From Novosphingobium sp. (GTDB lineage Bacteria > Pseudomonadota > Alphaproteobacteria > Sphingomonadales > Sphingomonadaceae): a DNA stretch of 64,000 nucleotides. The notes below the pieces were generated by a model. The model had not been told where the DNA came from and made no database searches. It saw only the letters and a program-made list of their open reading frames with translations. Below are positions 27,882 through 36,006 of this stretch, one piece after another. Positions within the stretch are counted from its first letter, which is position 1; every line of letters starts with the position of its first letter. The stretch is taken from contig NZ_JAUYNB010000010.1 of NCBI RefSeq assembly GCF_030699305.1, positions 1-64,000 of the forward strand, read 5' to 3'. A program made the position numbers and the translations under genes.

Positions 27882-28949
27882 ATGAGCCAGGATGACAACG
27901 ACGAAGCCGCAAGGCTGCCCCTGAGGGCCTTGGGCCAGGGGGTTGCGGAAGAACGCGTCGTGGCTGCGCAGCAAGCCGCGATGGCCGCAATCGAAACCCT
28001 CGCGGCACGCGGCCGCTGGAATGACATCGAAGCGCTGATCGAGGGATCGGCCCCCGATGATGCCGCGCGGATGCGCCAGCTGCTGGGCATCCCGGATCAT
28101 TCGATCCCGCTGCGCCAGACCAGCGATGAACTCGCCCCCGGCTGGAAACAGGGCGGATATCCCTATAAATACAAGATGTTGCGCAAAGACTATGAGCGCG
28201 ACAAGTTCCTCCTTCAGGCCGAACTGCTGAAACTGCAAACCTGGATCAAGGATACCGGCGCGCGCGTGGTGATCCTGTTCGAAGGGCGCGATGCAGCGGG
28301 CAAGGGCGGCACGATCAAGCGGTTCATGGATCACCTCAACCCGCGCGGCGCGCGGGTGGTGGCGCTGGACAAGCCGAACGAGATCGAGCGCGGGCAGTGG
28401 TATTTTCAGCGCTATGCCGCACACCTGCCGACGCGCGGCGAAATCGTGCTGTTTGACCGCAGCTGGTACAACCGCGCCGGGGTCGAACAGGTGATGGAGT
28501 TCTGCAGCCCCGAGGAATACCGCGATTTCCTGCGCGAGGCTCCGCAGTTCGAGCGCAATCTGGTGCGCGGCGGCATCCACCTGATCAAGTTCTGGTTTTC
28601 GGTCAGCCGCGACGAACAGTTGCGCCGGTTCGCCGAACGCAAGGTTCACCCGCTCAAGCAGTGGAAGCTGTCGCCGATCGATGTCGCCAGCCTCGACCGG
28701 TGGCACGACTACACGGCGGCCAAGGAAGCGATGTTCGGCGCCACCGATACCGAAATCTGCCCGTGGATCGTGATCAAGAGCGATGACAAGAAGCGCGCCC
28801 GCCTGAACGCCATGCGCTATGTGCTCAGCGCGTTCGACTATCCCGGCAAGGACCCGGCGATCATCGGTCAGGTTGACCGGCTGCTGGTTGGCCGGGCCAA
28901 CGCCATGCGCGAACGGGATGAACCCGCCCAGCCACCCGCGGCCGACTGA
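27882..28949 (+). CDS. ppk2: Polyphosphate kinase 2 (class I), copy 1
   Basis: A 355-residue PPK2. After an 85-residue helical N-terminal extension comes GGYPYKYKMLRKDYE (91-105), Walker A EGRDAAGKGGT (134-144) and Walker B FDRSWYNRAGV (191-201), then a lid region with RDEQLRRFAERK. Class I PPK2 uses polyphosphate to phosphorylate nucleoside diphosphates, mainly GDP or ADP. A close paralogue follows directly. The short gap after nadB (69 bases) allows co-transcription. Confidence 0.93.
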   Translation: MSQDDNDEAARLPLRALGQGVAEERVVAAQQAAMAAIETLAARGRWNDIEALIEGSAPDDAARMRQLLGIPDHSIPLRQTSDELAPGWKQGGYPYKYKMLRKDYERDKFLLQAELLKLQTWIKDTGARVVILFEGRDAAGKGGTIKRFMDHLNPRGARVVALDKPNEIERGQWYFQRYAAHLPTRGEIVLFDRSWYNRAGVEQVMEFCSPEEYRDFLREAPQFERNLVRGGIHLIKFWFSVSRDEQLRRFAERKVHPLKQWKLSPIDVASLDRWHDYTAAKEAMFGATDTEICPWIVIKSDDKKRARLNAMRYVLSAFDYPGKDPAIIGQVDRLLVGRANAMRERDEPAQPPAAD

Positions 28950-28990
28950 TCCCGCCACCGGCCCCGCTGGCCGGGGCCAGAACCGCGCAT

Positions 28991-29007
28991 GTTGCAAACC
29001 ATGCAAC
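28991..29007. promoter_or_regulatory. 17-bp palindrome upstream of the second ppk2
   Basis: GTTGCA-aacca-TGCAAC is a perfect 6+6 inverted repeat with a 5-base spacer, followed by another TGCAAC half-site near 29014. The same arms and spacer length occur at 62097-62113. This looks like a dimeric operator in the gap between the two ppk2 genes. The binding protein is unknown; a PhaR-type TGC-rich site is only one possibility. Confidence 0.5.
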
Positions 29008-29167
29008 AGCACGTGCAACCTCTCCGTTTGACTCCCCGACGCGCTGGCAGGACAATTCCGTCCAGCCCTTATGGCCGGTTTTGTCGGGTGTTCCGGCTGA
29101 TCGACAACCAATCGGGAAGGATTTGCTGCCATTGTCAGGCAGCGTGAATGCACAGGAGTTGTTGCCG

Positions 29168-30250
29168 ATGACAGTCAAGACCCCAGGCCGGACGCGCCGC
29201 CCCCGCAGCACCCCGGTTGCCGGAACGCCGGTCGAGCAGGGGCTGGCCGCCGAACGGACCGAAGCCGCAGTGGAGGCCGAAACGGCTGCGCTGGATGAGA
29301 TCGCAAGCCAAGGCAACACCGACGGGGTGAATGCCATCATTGCCGGGGCCGCGCCCGATGACGCCGCCCGGTTGCGCGAACATCTGGGCTTGCCCAAGCC
29401 CCCCGGCACGCCGCGCAAGACCAGCGATGCACTGGCCGACGATTGGCGTCAGGGCGGATATCCTTATAAATACAAGATGCTGCGCAAGGATTATGAGCGC
29501 GAAAAGTTCATCCTCCAGACCGAACTGCTCAAGCTTCAGCAGTGGGTCAGGGAATCGCAACAGCGCGTCGTGGTGCTGTTCGAAGGGCGCGACGCGGCCG
29601 GCAAAGGCGGCACGATCAAGCGCTTCATGGAGCACCTCAACCCGCGCGGCGCGCGCGTGGTCGCGCTGGAAAAGCCCAGCGACGTCGAACGCGGCCAGTG
29701 GTATTTCCAGCGCTATGTCGAACATCTCCCGACCCGCGGCGAAATCGTGATGTTCGACCGCAGCTGGTATAACCGCGCCGGGGTGGAGCGCGTGATGGGG
29801 TTCTGCAACGATGAGGAGTACCGGGAATTCCTGCGTCAGGCGCCGGAGTTCGAACGCAACCTGGTGCGCAGCGGCATCCACCTGATCAAGTTCTGGTTCT
29901 CGGTCAGTTGCGAGGAGCAGCGCCGCCGGTTCAAGGAACGCAAGGTCCACCCGCTCAAGCAGTGGAAGCTGTCACCGATCGACATGGCCAGCCTCGACAA
30001 GTGGGATGATTACACCCGCGCCAAGGAAGCGATGTTCTTCGCCACCGACACCGCCGACAGCCCGTGGACCGTGATCAAAAGCGACGACAAGAAGCGCGCG
30101 CGCCTGAACGCCATGCGCTACATCCTGCATTCGCTGCCCTACAAGGACAAGGATTCAGCCCGGATCGGCATGGTCGATGATCTGGTGGTCGGCCGCGCCA
30201 ACATCATCCACGAACGCGGTGAGCATGGCTTTGCGCGGATGGACGATTGA
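29168..30250 (+). CDS. ppk2: Polyphosphate kinase 2 (class I), copy 2
   Basis: A 360-residue paralogue of the preceding gene, with the same layout: basic N-terminal extension rich in Arg/Pro (about 1-20), GGYPYKYKMLRKDYE (96-110), Walker A EGRDAAGKGGT (139-149) and FDRSWYNRAGVERV. The two proteins are nearly collinear over the kinase core but differ through the first 90 residues and in the lid. The ATG at 29168 was chosen for its CAGGAG site; an in-frame start at 29081 would add 29 residues. An independent promoter is likely because the 218-base gap holds a palindrome. Confidence 0.93.
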   Translation: MTVKTPGRTRRPRSTPVAGTPVEQGLAAERTEAAVEAETAALDEIASQGNTDGVNAIIAGAAPDDAARLREHLGLPKPPGTPRKTSDALADDWRQGGYPYKYKMLRKDYEREKFILQTELLKLQQWVRESQQRVVVLFEGRDAAGKGGTIKRFMEHLNPRGARVVALEKPSDVERGQWYFQRYVEHLPTRGEIVMFDRSWYNRAGVERVMGFCNDEEYREFLRQAPEFERNLVRSGIHLIKFWFSVSCEEQRRRFKERKVHPLKQWKLSPIDMASLDKWDDYTRAKEAMFFATDTADSPWTVIKSDDKKRARLNAMRYILHSLPYKDKDSARIGMVDDLVVGRANIIHERGEHGFARMDD

Positions 30251-30274
30251 ACAAAGCCGCCTGATCCTGACCCG

Positions 30275-30311
30275 GCTGCGTCACCCTGAGCTTGGTTCAG
30301 GGTGACGCAGC
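30275..30311 (+). terminator. Hairpin after ppk2 copy 2
   Basis: The stem gctgcgtcaccctga (30275-30289) is the exact complement of tcagggtgacgcagc (30297-30311) around a 7-base loop. It lies 24 bases after the ppk2 stop and resembles the intergenic family 'gtcaccctgagcttggttca' that is widespread in sphingomonads. There is no T-run, so it may act as an mRNA-stabilising element rather than an intrinsic terminator. Confidence 0.6.
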
Positions 30312-30392
30312 CGTGTGCGTTCGCGCCGCGCAAGGTTGCGCTGATCCGCCATCACGCTAACCTTCCCTGAAATAAACCGTCAGGGAGCCACC

Positions 30393-31274
30393 ATGCCGCA
30401 AGTCACCGCCAACGGAATCCGGATCGAATACGAAACCCACGGCGATCCGGCGAACCCGCCGCTGCTGCTGATCATGGGGCTGGGCGCGCAACTGACCTTG
30501 TGGCCGATCGAACTGGTGGAGGCGCTGGTGGCGCGCGGGTTCCATGTGATCCGGCACGACAACCGCGATATCGGCCTGTCGGAAAAGTTCGGTCATGCCG
30601 GGACTCCCAATTTCCGCCGGGTCGCGCTGATGCGGCTGTTCGGACTGCGGGCGCGGCTGCCCTACCGCCTGACCGACATGGCCAACGATTCAGCCGGACT
30701 GCTGGACGCGCTGGGGATCGACCGGGCGCACATCGTCGGCGGATCGATGGGCGGCATGATCGCGCAGCTGCTGGCGATCCATCACCCGCAGCGGGTGCGC
30801 ACGCTGACCTCGATCTTCTCGACCACGGGCAATCCGCGCCTGCCCCGCCCCCGGCCTGAGGCGATGAACGCGCTGCTGGACCGCGCGCCCGCCAATGCCA
30901 CGCTGGATCAGGTCATCCCGATCGGGATCCGCGTCGCCCGCGCAATCGGCAGCCCGGCCTATCCCACCCCGGAAGAGCGGTTGCGCGAACGGATCACCCG
31001 CGATTTCGCGCGCAGCTTCTATCCCGAAGGCCCCGCCCGCCAGATCGCCGCGATCATGGATGACGGCGACCGGCGCAAGCGGCTGAGGCAGGTCACCGCG
31101 CCGACGCTGGTGATTCACGGCACCGACGATCCGCTGGTCCCGGTCGAAGGCGGGCGCGACACGGCCCGGGCCATCCCCGGCGCAAAGCTGCACGAAATCC
31201 CCGGCATGGGCCACGACCTGCCGCTGGAGCTGGTCGACGAGATCGCGGGCGCGATTGCGGCGCACGCGGGTTAG
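30393..31274 (+). CDS. Alpha/beta hydrolase
   Basis: A 293-residue alpha/beta hydrolase without a signal peptide. It has LLLIMGLGAQLTLWP (oxyanion strand), HDNRDIGLSEKF, the nucleophile elbow GGSMGGM (about 115-121), the acid region IHGTDDPLVPVEGG and the catalytic His in PGMGHDLPLEL. It is closest in style to RdmC/aclacinomycin methylesterase-like or haloperoxidase-like hydrolases; the substrate is unknown. The ATG follows CAGGGAGCCACC. A strong terminator follows 22 bases after the stop. Confidence 0.88.
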   Translation: MPQVTANGIRIEYETHGDPANPPLLLIMGLGAQLTLWPIELVEALVARGFHVIRHDNRDIGLSEKFGHAGTPNFRRVALMRLFGLRARLPYRLTDMANDSAGLLDALGIDRAHIVGGSMGGMIAQLLAIHHPQRVRTLTSIFSTTGNPRLPRPRPEAMNALLDRAPANATLDQVIPIGIRVARAIGSPAYPTPEERLRERITRDFARSFYPEGPARQIAAIMDDGDRRKRLRQVTAPTLVIHGTDDPLVPVEGGRDTARAIPGAKLHEIPGMGHDLPLELVDEIAGAIAAHAG

Positions 31275-31296
31275 CGGCGCCGCCCGTTTTAATCTG

Positions 31297-31326
31297 CCCC
31301 GTTCGTGTCGAGCGAACGGGGTTTTT
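31297..31326 (+). terminator. Rho-independent terminator
   Basis: The stem CCCCGTTCG (31297-31305) pairs with CGAACGGGG (31313-31321) around a 7-base loop and is followed directly by TTTTT (31322-31326). This is a canonical intrinsic terminator for the alpha/beta hydrolase gene. Its loop and inner stem (gttcgtgtcgagcg) are the reverse complement of the family A repeat core seen at 31-57 and 13903-13928. Confidence 0.9.
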
Positions 31327-31356
31327 CCGCTGGATTGGCGGGCCGAGTCTCTGGCG

Positions 31357-31602
31357 TCAGAAATGCCAGCCGAGCATCCGGCCGATGAAGATCAGCAGGA
31401 CCGCGCCGACCACCGATGCCAGGCAGCCAGCCCGGTTGAACCCTTCGCTCCCGCGCGTGGTGGCGAACCCGGCGAGAAGTGAGCCGCCGATCCCCAGCAG
31501 CAGTGTCATGCCCCAGCCCATTTCGACGTCGCCGGGATAGAAGAACCGCGCCAGCGCACCGACGACAAGCCCGCTGATCAGCGCGCCGATAAGATTGAAC
31601 AT
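31357..31602 (-). CDS. GlsB/YeaQ/YmgE family membrane protein
   Basis: An 81-residue protein with three predicted membrane helices and the family pattern LISGLVVGALARFFYPG, LLLGIGGSLLAGF and VVGAVLLIFIGRML. These 'transglycosylase-associated' proteins are small inner-membrane proteins, often stress-induced, whose molecular role is unknown. The start at 31602 has GGAGG nine bases upstream; the Met three codons earlier abuts GGAGG with no spacer. The gene converges on the alpha/beta hydrolase terminator. Confidence 0.88.
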   Translation of the reverse strand: MFNLIGALISGLVVGALARFFYPGDVEMGWGMTLLLGIGGSLLAGFATTRGSEGFNRAGCLASVVGAVLLIFIGRMLGWHF

Positions 31603-32207
31603 GGCCGTCATCCTCCAGTTGTCAGGGTACGAGTGTGGAGCCGATCCCGCCCGCGTGCAAGACCAAGAAGGGCGGGTCAGCGGATTGCGCGGACCGGCCC
31701 GGTTTGTGCAACAAGATTGCCGCGCCTGATTCGATCCGCGGCAACACGCTCAACCGGCTGCCCCCGCCAATAATTATTTTCGCCGGTTCACTTTGACTCT
31801 TGCGCGCTGCGCGAAGCCCGGAAACCCCGCGCGTCGCTGCGCGGCACAACGCGCCGCAAGCCGGTTTGACAGGGTCCCGGATTGTTAACGGGACATTTAC
31901 CCACTTGCGCCCGACTCCGGTTCGGGCACTATGGATAGTGGTTCGACATGCGGGGGAACCTCTAGACCTAGATTCAACGCATTCCGCGCCAGACGCGCGG
32001 CCAAGCGCGATTCCAGGTTGTGGCAACCCCTTGCGGGCGTCGGGTTGGGGATGGAATGGGGATAAGTTTCGCTCGTTCCCATCCTGCTGTCTGGTAGGAT
32101 GCACGCTTGCCCGCCGAATCGAACGTATGCGGAACATTGCGTCCGCGTGAGGCATTTGAGAATATTGGGGGCGTCAGGTGGATTTCAGGAACGGAGCAGA
32201 GCCGACG
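31603..32207. promoter_or_regulatory. Long non-coding region upstream of nrdA
   Basis: About 600 bases without a credible gene separate the GlsB-like gene from nrdA. It holds an NrdR-box-like palindrome (31926-31941), a TTGACA hexamer at 31866-31871 and GC-rich potential stems such as gcgcgctgcgcg near 31802. If transcription starts near the NrdR box, the nrdA leader is about 230-270 bases long. I looked for a cobalamin riboswitch core and did not find one. Confidence 0.6.
31926..31941. promoter_or_regulatory. Candidate NrdR box
   Basis: The 16-mer gcactatggatagtgg contains perfect CACTAT/ATAGTG arms and agrees with the NrdR box consensus (acaCwATATaTwGtgt) except at the central two bases and the ends. 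NrdR represses ribonucleotide reductase genes when dATP is high, normally by binding two boxes about three helical turns apart. A convincing second box was not found, which lowers confidence. Confidence 0.5.
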
Positions 32208-34244
32208 ATGGCCGAAGTCGAAACAGCAATCGCGGACACGACGACGGACGACCTGGCCCCGGCACAGATGAAGGAGGCGGGCACTGGCCCGGCAGTAAGC
32301 ATGACTGACAAGACCGACGCGGGTTCGGCAATTCTGGTGGAACAGCCCAATCTGGTGGAACAACTGGGCGCAGATGCGCTGGCCGGGGCGATGAGCACCG
32401 TGGCCAAGGCCGCTGCTGCGCCGAAAGAGGATTCCAAGGCGATCAACGCCCGCCGCTTCACCATTGTCACCGACGACGCCCGCGATGCGCTGCTGACCGA
32501 TTTCGGCAAGGACACGCTGGACGACCGCTATCTGCTGCCCGGCGAGAAGTATCAGGACCTGTTCGCCCGCGTGGCCGATGCCTATTCGGACGATCAGGAC
32601 CACGCTCAGCGGATCTACGACTACATCTCGAAGCTGTGGTTCATGCCGGCCACGCCGGTGCTGTCGAACGGCGGCACGGGCCGGGGCCTGCCGATCAGCT
32701 GCTATCTCAACTCGGTCGATGACAGCCTGGAAGGGATCGTCAACACCTGGAACGAAAACGTCTGGCTGGCCAGCCGTGGCGGCGGGATCGGCACCTATTG
32801 GGGCAACGTGCGCGGGATCGGCGAGCCGGTTGGCCTGAACGGCAAGACCAGCGGGATCATCCCGTTCGTGCGCGTGATGGACAGCCTGACGCTGGCGATT
32901 TCGCAAGGGTCGCTGCGGCGCGGCTCGGCGGCGTGTTATCTGGACGTTTCGCACCCGGAGATCGAGGAGTTCCTTGAAATCCGCAAGCCGTCGGGCGATT
33001 TCAACCGCAAGGCGCTGAACCTGCACCACGGCGTGCTGCTGACCGACGAATTCATGGAAGCCGTGCGTGACGGCGCCGAATTCAAGCTGCGCAGCCCCAA
33101 GGACGGCAGCGTCCGCGCCACGGTCGATGCCCGCGCGCTGTTCCAGAAGCTGGTCGAAAACCGCCTCGCCACGGGTGAGCCCTACATCGTGTTCTCCGAC
33201 ACGGTGAACCGCATGATGCCCAAGCATCACCGCGATCTGGGGCTGAAGGTTTCGACCTCGAACCTCTGCTCGGAGATCACCCTGCCGACGGGCCGCGACC
33301 ATCTGGGCAATGACCGCACCGCGGTGTGCTGCCTGTCCTCGCTCAACCTGGAAACCTGGGATGAGTGGAACGGCGACAAGCACTTCATCGAAGACGTGCT
33401 GCGCTTCCTCGACAACGTTCTGCAGGACTATATCGACCGCGCGCCGGACGAAATGGCCCGCGCCAAGTATTCGGCGATGCGCGAACGCAGCGTCGGCATG
33501 GGGGTGATGGGCTTCCATTCGTTCCTGCAGCTCAAGAACATCGGCTTTGAAACCGCAATGGCCAAGGCGCTGAACCTGAAAATGTTCCGCCACATCGCCT
33601 CCCGCGCGGACGAAGCCTCGATGCTGCTGGCGGAAGAACGCGGGGCCTGCCCGGATGCCGCCGACATGGGCGTGATGCAGCGCTTTTCCTGCAAGATGGC
33701 CATCGCGCCGACCGCGTCGATTTCGATCATCTGCGGCGGCACCAGCGCCTGTATCGAACCGATCCCGGCCAACATCTACACCCACAAGACCCTGTCGGGC
33801 AGCTTCGTGGTCAAGAACCCGTACCTTGAAAAGCTGCTGCAATCGAAGTCCAAGGATTCCACCAACGTCTGGAACACGATTCTGGAACACGGCGGTTCGG
33901 TCCAGCACCTCGATTTCCTCAGCCCTGACGAAAAGGCCGTGTTCAAGACCAGCTTCGAGATCGACCAGCGCTGGCTGCTCGAATTCGCGGCAGACCGCAC
34001 ACCCTATATCGATCAGGCGCAGTCGCTGAACCTCTACATCCCCGCCGACGTGGAAAAGTGGGACCTGATGCAGCTGCACTTCCAGGCGTGGGAAAAGGGC
34101 ATCAAGAGCCTCTATTACCTGCGTTCGAAGTCAGTCCAGCGCGCCGGGTTCGCCGGCGGGGTGGAGGCGGACAACACCGTCACTGCACCGGTGATGGAAC
34201 TGGCCGCCCAGACCGATTATGAGGAATGCCTGGCCTGCCAGTGA
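32208..34244 (+). CDS. nrdA: Class Ia ribonucleoside-diphosphate reductase, alpha subunit
   Basis: About 678 residues from ATG 32208; a GTG at 32178 would add ten. The reductase barrel shows MPATPVLSNGG and the redox Cys in GLPISCYLNSV, the radical-site SNLCSEITLP (Cys and Glu), CCLSSLNL, and the C-terminal relay pair ECLACQ. It reduces NDPs to dNDPs with NrdB. The first about 75 residues are Ala/Asp/Thr-rich and do not look like an ATP-cone, so dATP inhibition through a cone is not expected. The subunit gene nrdB is 630 bases downstream, with a small membrane-protein gene between. Confidence 0.94.
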   Translation: MAEVETAIADTTTDDLAPAQMKEAGTGPAVSMTDKTDAGSAILVEQPNLVEQLGADALAGAMSTVAKAAAAPKEDSKAINARRFTIVTDDARDALLTDFGKDTLDDRYLLPGEKYQDLFARVADAYSDDQDHAQRIYDYISKLWFMPATPVLSNGGTGRGLPISCYLNSVDDSLEGIVNTWNENVWLASRGGGIGTYWGNVRGIGEPVGLNGKTSGIIPFVRVMDSLTLAISQGSLRRGSAACYLDVSHPEIEEFLEIRKPSGDFNRKALNLHHGVLLTDEFMEAVRDGAEFKLRSPKDGSVRATVDARALFQKLVENRLATGEPYIVFSDTVNRMMPKHHRDLGLKVSTSNLCSEITLPTGRDHLGNDRTAVCCLSSLNLETWDEWNGDKHFIEDVLRFLDNVLQDYIDRAPDEMARAKYSAMRERSVGMGVMGFHSFLQLKNIGFETAMAKALNLKMFRHIASRADEASMLLAEERGACPDAADMGVMQRFSCKMAIAPTASISIICGGTSACIEPIPANIYTHKTLSGSFVVKNPYLEKLLQSKSKDSTNVWNTILEHGGSVQHLDFLSPDEKAVFKTSFEIDQRWLLEFAADRTPYIDQAQSLNLYIPADVEKWDLMQLHFQAWEKGIKSLYYLRSKSVQRAGFAGGVEADNTVTAPVMELAAQTDYEECLACQ

Positions 34245-34274
34245 TGGCAGCCGGGCCGGAGCGTCCGTGATGTT

Positions 34275-34290
34275 TGTAACACTTGTTACA
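34275..34290. promoter_or_regulatory. Palindrome between nrdA and the PepSY-type gene
   Basis: TGTAAC-actt-GTTACA is a perfect 6+6 inverted repeat in an AT-rich patch, 30 bases after the nrdA stop and about 84 bases before the next start. It looks like an operator for the small membrane-protein gene or nrdB. The stem is too short and too AT-rich to be a strong terminator. No regulator is identified. Confidence 0.4.
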
Positions 34291-34373
34291 ATTAATGACC
34301 AAATGCGGCTTGCGAAGTGCAATGCATTGGCCTTCGGGTGGCAGCCTCTGCCCCCTGTAAGGAGTTCAATGTA

Positions 34374-34766
34374 ATGCGCAAATGGCACCGCTGGTTATCC
34401 GTGGCGTTCGGCGTGGTCCTGCTCTGGATCGCGATCACCGGCGCGCTCAGCCAGGTCGTCCCGGTCTATCTCGATGCGACCCAGCCCCAGACCGCGCCCG
34501 CAGCCCAGGCGGATGGCAAGCCCGCGTTCGTCTGCCCGCCGGACTATTCTTGCCGGCCCAAGCTCAAGGACGGTGATCCGCGCGCCTGGATCGGCACGCT
34601 GCACCACCTCCATTCGGGGGAAAGTTTTGGGCCGGTCGGTGTGGTGATTGCCACGCTGGCGGGCTTTTCGATGATCTTTTTCAGCTTTTCCGGGCTGTGG
34701 CTCTACATTTCGATGTGGCGCAACCGCAAGGAACGCAACCTTAAGCCCGGCTGGTTCTGGCGGTGA
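34374..34766 (+). CDS. Small PepSY-associated membrane protein
   Basis: A 130-residue protein with two membrane helices, WLSVAFGVVLLWIAITGAL (about 7-25) and VVIATLAGFSMIFFSFSGLW (about 90-110). The pattern RKWHRWL at the start, LHHLHSGE before the second helix and GLWLYISMWRNR after it are typical of PepSY-associated TM proteins, usually linked to iron uptake or membrane redox chains. A periplasmic loop has two cysteines (CPPDYSC), which could form a disulfide or bind metal. The start has a TAAGGAG site. Its position between nrdA and nrdB is unusual. Confidence 0.85.
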   Translation: MRKWHRWLSVAFGVVLLWIAITGALSQVVPVYLDATQPQTAPAAQADGKPAFVCPPDYSCRPKLKDGDPRAWIGTLHHLHSGESFGPVGVVIATLAGFSMIFFSFSGLWLYISMWRNRKERNLKPGWFWR

Positions 34767-34873
34767 TTTTCACTGGCCATGCCCTCCGGTTCAACTACAA
34801 TCGCCCGCCGGTTGCCTGCGCCCTGTGCGCAGGCGCCGTGCCGGCCTGATCCGTCTGCCGCAGGAGCCAGCGC

Positions 34874-35935
34874 ATGTCCCTTCTCGAAGCCCGCAAGACC
34901 TACAAGCCGTTCGAATATCCGTGGGCCTATGACTTCTGGAAGCGCCAGCAGCAGGTCCACTGGATGCCGGAAGAAGTACCGCTGGGCGAGGACTGCCGCG
35001 ACTGGGCGCAGAAGATTTCAGAGCATGAGCGCAACCTGCTCACCCAGATCTTCCGCTTCTTCACCCAGGCCGACGTGGAAGTGCAGGATTGCTACCACGA
35101 AAAGTATGGCCGCGTGTTCAAGCCGACCGAAGTGAAGATGATGCTGGCCGCGTTCTCCAACATGGAAACGATCCACATCGCTGCCTATTCGCACCTGCTC
35201 GACACCATCGGCATGCCCGAAAGCGAATACGGCATGTTCCTTGAGTACGAGGAAATGCGCGCCAAGCACGATTACCTCCAGCAGTTCGGCGTCGACAACG
35301 ATCAGGATATCGCCCGCACGCTGGCGATGTTCGGCGGCTTTACCGAAGGGCTGCAACTGTTCGCCAGCTTCGCCATGCTGATGAACTTCCCGCGCTTCAA
35401 CAAGATGAAGGGCATGGGCCAGATCGTCACCTGGTCAGTCCGCGATGAAAGCCTGCACTGCGAAGGCATCACCAAGCTGTTCCACACCTTCGTGGCGGAA
35501 CGCCAGTGCCTGACCAAGGCGGTCAAGGAAGACATCATCGACTGCTGCCAGAAGACCGTGCGGCTGGAAGATGCGTTCATCGACCTGGCGTTCGAACAAG
35601 GCCCGGTGCCGGGGATGAGCGCCAAGGAAATCAAGCGCTACATCCGCTACATCGCCGACTGGCGGCTGAGCCAGCTGGGCCTGCCCGCGATCTACATGAT
35701 CGAGGATCACCCGCTGCCCTGGCTCGCCCCGCTGCTCAACGGCGTCGAACACGCCAACTTCTTCGAAACCCGCGCGACCGAATATTCCAAGGGCGCGACC
35801 AAGGGCAACTGGCAGGACGTCTGGTCCAACTTCGACCAACGCCGCAAAGCCCGCACCAGCGAACCCGCAAACGAAGCGGGCGAGGATGGGAGTGAGCCGG
35901 ATATGTTTGGCGGCACCGGGGTTGCGGCGGAGTAG
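34874..35935 (+). CDS. nrdB: Class Ia ribonucleotide reductase, beta subunit
   Basis: A 353-residue radical-generating subunit. The di-iron ligands are Asp67, Glu98 and His101, with the radical Tyr105 in METIHIAAYSH, matching the E. coli spacing (D84, E115, H118, Y122), and the second set is in VRDESLHCEG. The metal may be Fe or Mn. No N-terminal ATP-cone is present. The C-terminus ends in an acidic, flexible tail (EDGSEPDMFGGTG) that should dock on NrdA. The ATG follows CGCAGGAGCCAGCGC. Confidence 0.95.
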   Translation: MSLLEARKTYKPFEYPWAYDFWKRQQQVHWMPEEVPLGEDCRDWAQKISEHERNLLTQIFRFFTQADVEVQDCYHEKYGRVFKPTEVKMMLAAFSNMETIHIAAYSHLLDTIGMPESEYGMFLEYEEMRAKHDYLQQFGVDNDQDIARTLAMFGGFTEGLQLFASFAMLMNFPRFNKMKGMGQIVTWSVRDESLHCEGITKLFHTFVAERQCLTKAVKEDIIDCCQKTVRLEDAFIDLAFEQGPVPGMSAKEIKRYIRYIADWRLSQLGLPAIYMIEDHPLPWLAPLLNGVEHANFFETRATEYSKGATKGNWQDVWSNFDQRRKARTSEPANEAGEDGSEPDMFGGTGVAAE

Positions 35936-35971
35936 TTGCCGCCAGAACAGAGCAAGTTTTCCGCCTGTGCC

Positions 35972-36006
35972 TTGACAACCTCTGACTTGTAGAAGAAGAT
36001 CTCGTT
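35972..36006 (+). promoter_or_regulatory. Putative promoter and leader of the restriction-modification islet
   Basis: TTGACA at 35972-35977 is a consensus -35; a good -10 at 17-base spacing is not obvious. The leader contains AGATCT at 35997-36002, five bases before the methyltransferase ATG. AGATCT is the BglII target, of interest because the next gene but one is BglII-like. The same hexamer also occurs elsewhere in the window, so it may be chance. Confidence 0.35.

Noticed and set aside
31740..32180. Possible cobalamin riboswitch in the nrdA leader
   Set aside because: The B12-box core and the GGTGnnAAnCC-type elements could not be found; an NrdR box is a better fit.
31974..34079. A 701-residue open frame antisense to nrdA
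   Set aside because: Shadow of the nrdA reading frame in GC-rich DNA; nrdA has all catalytic motifs.
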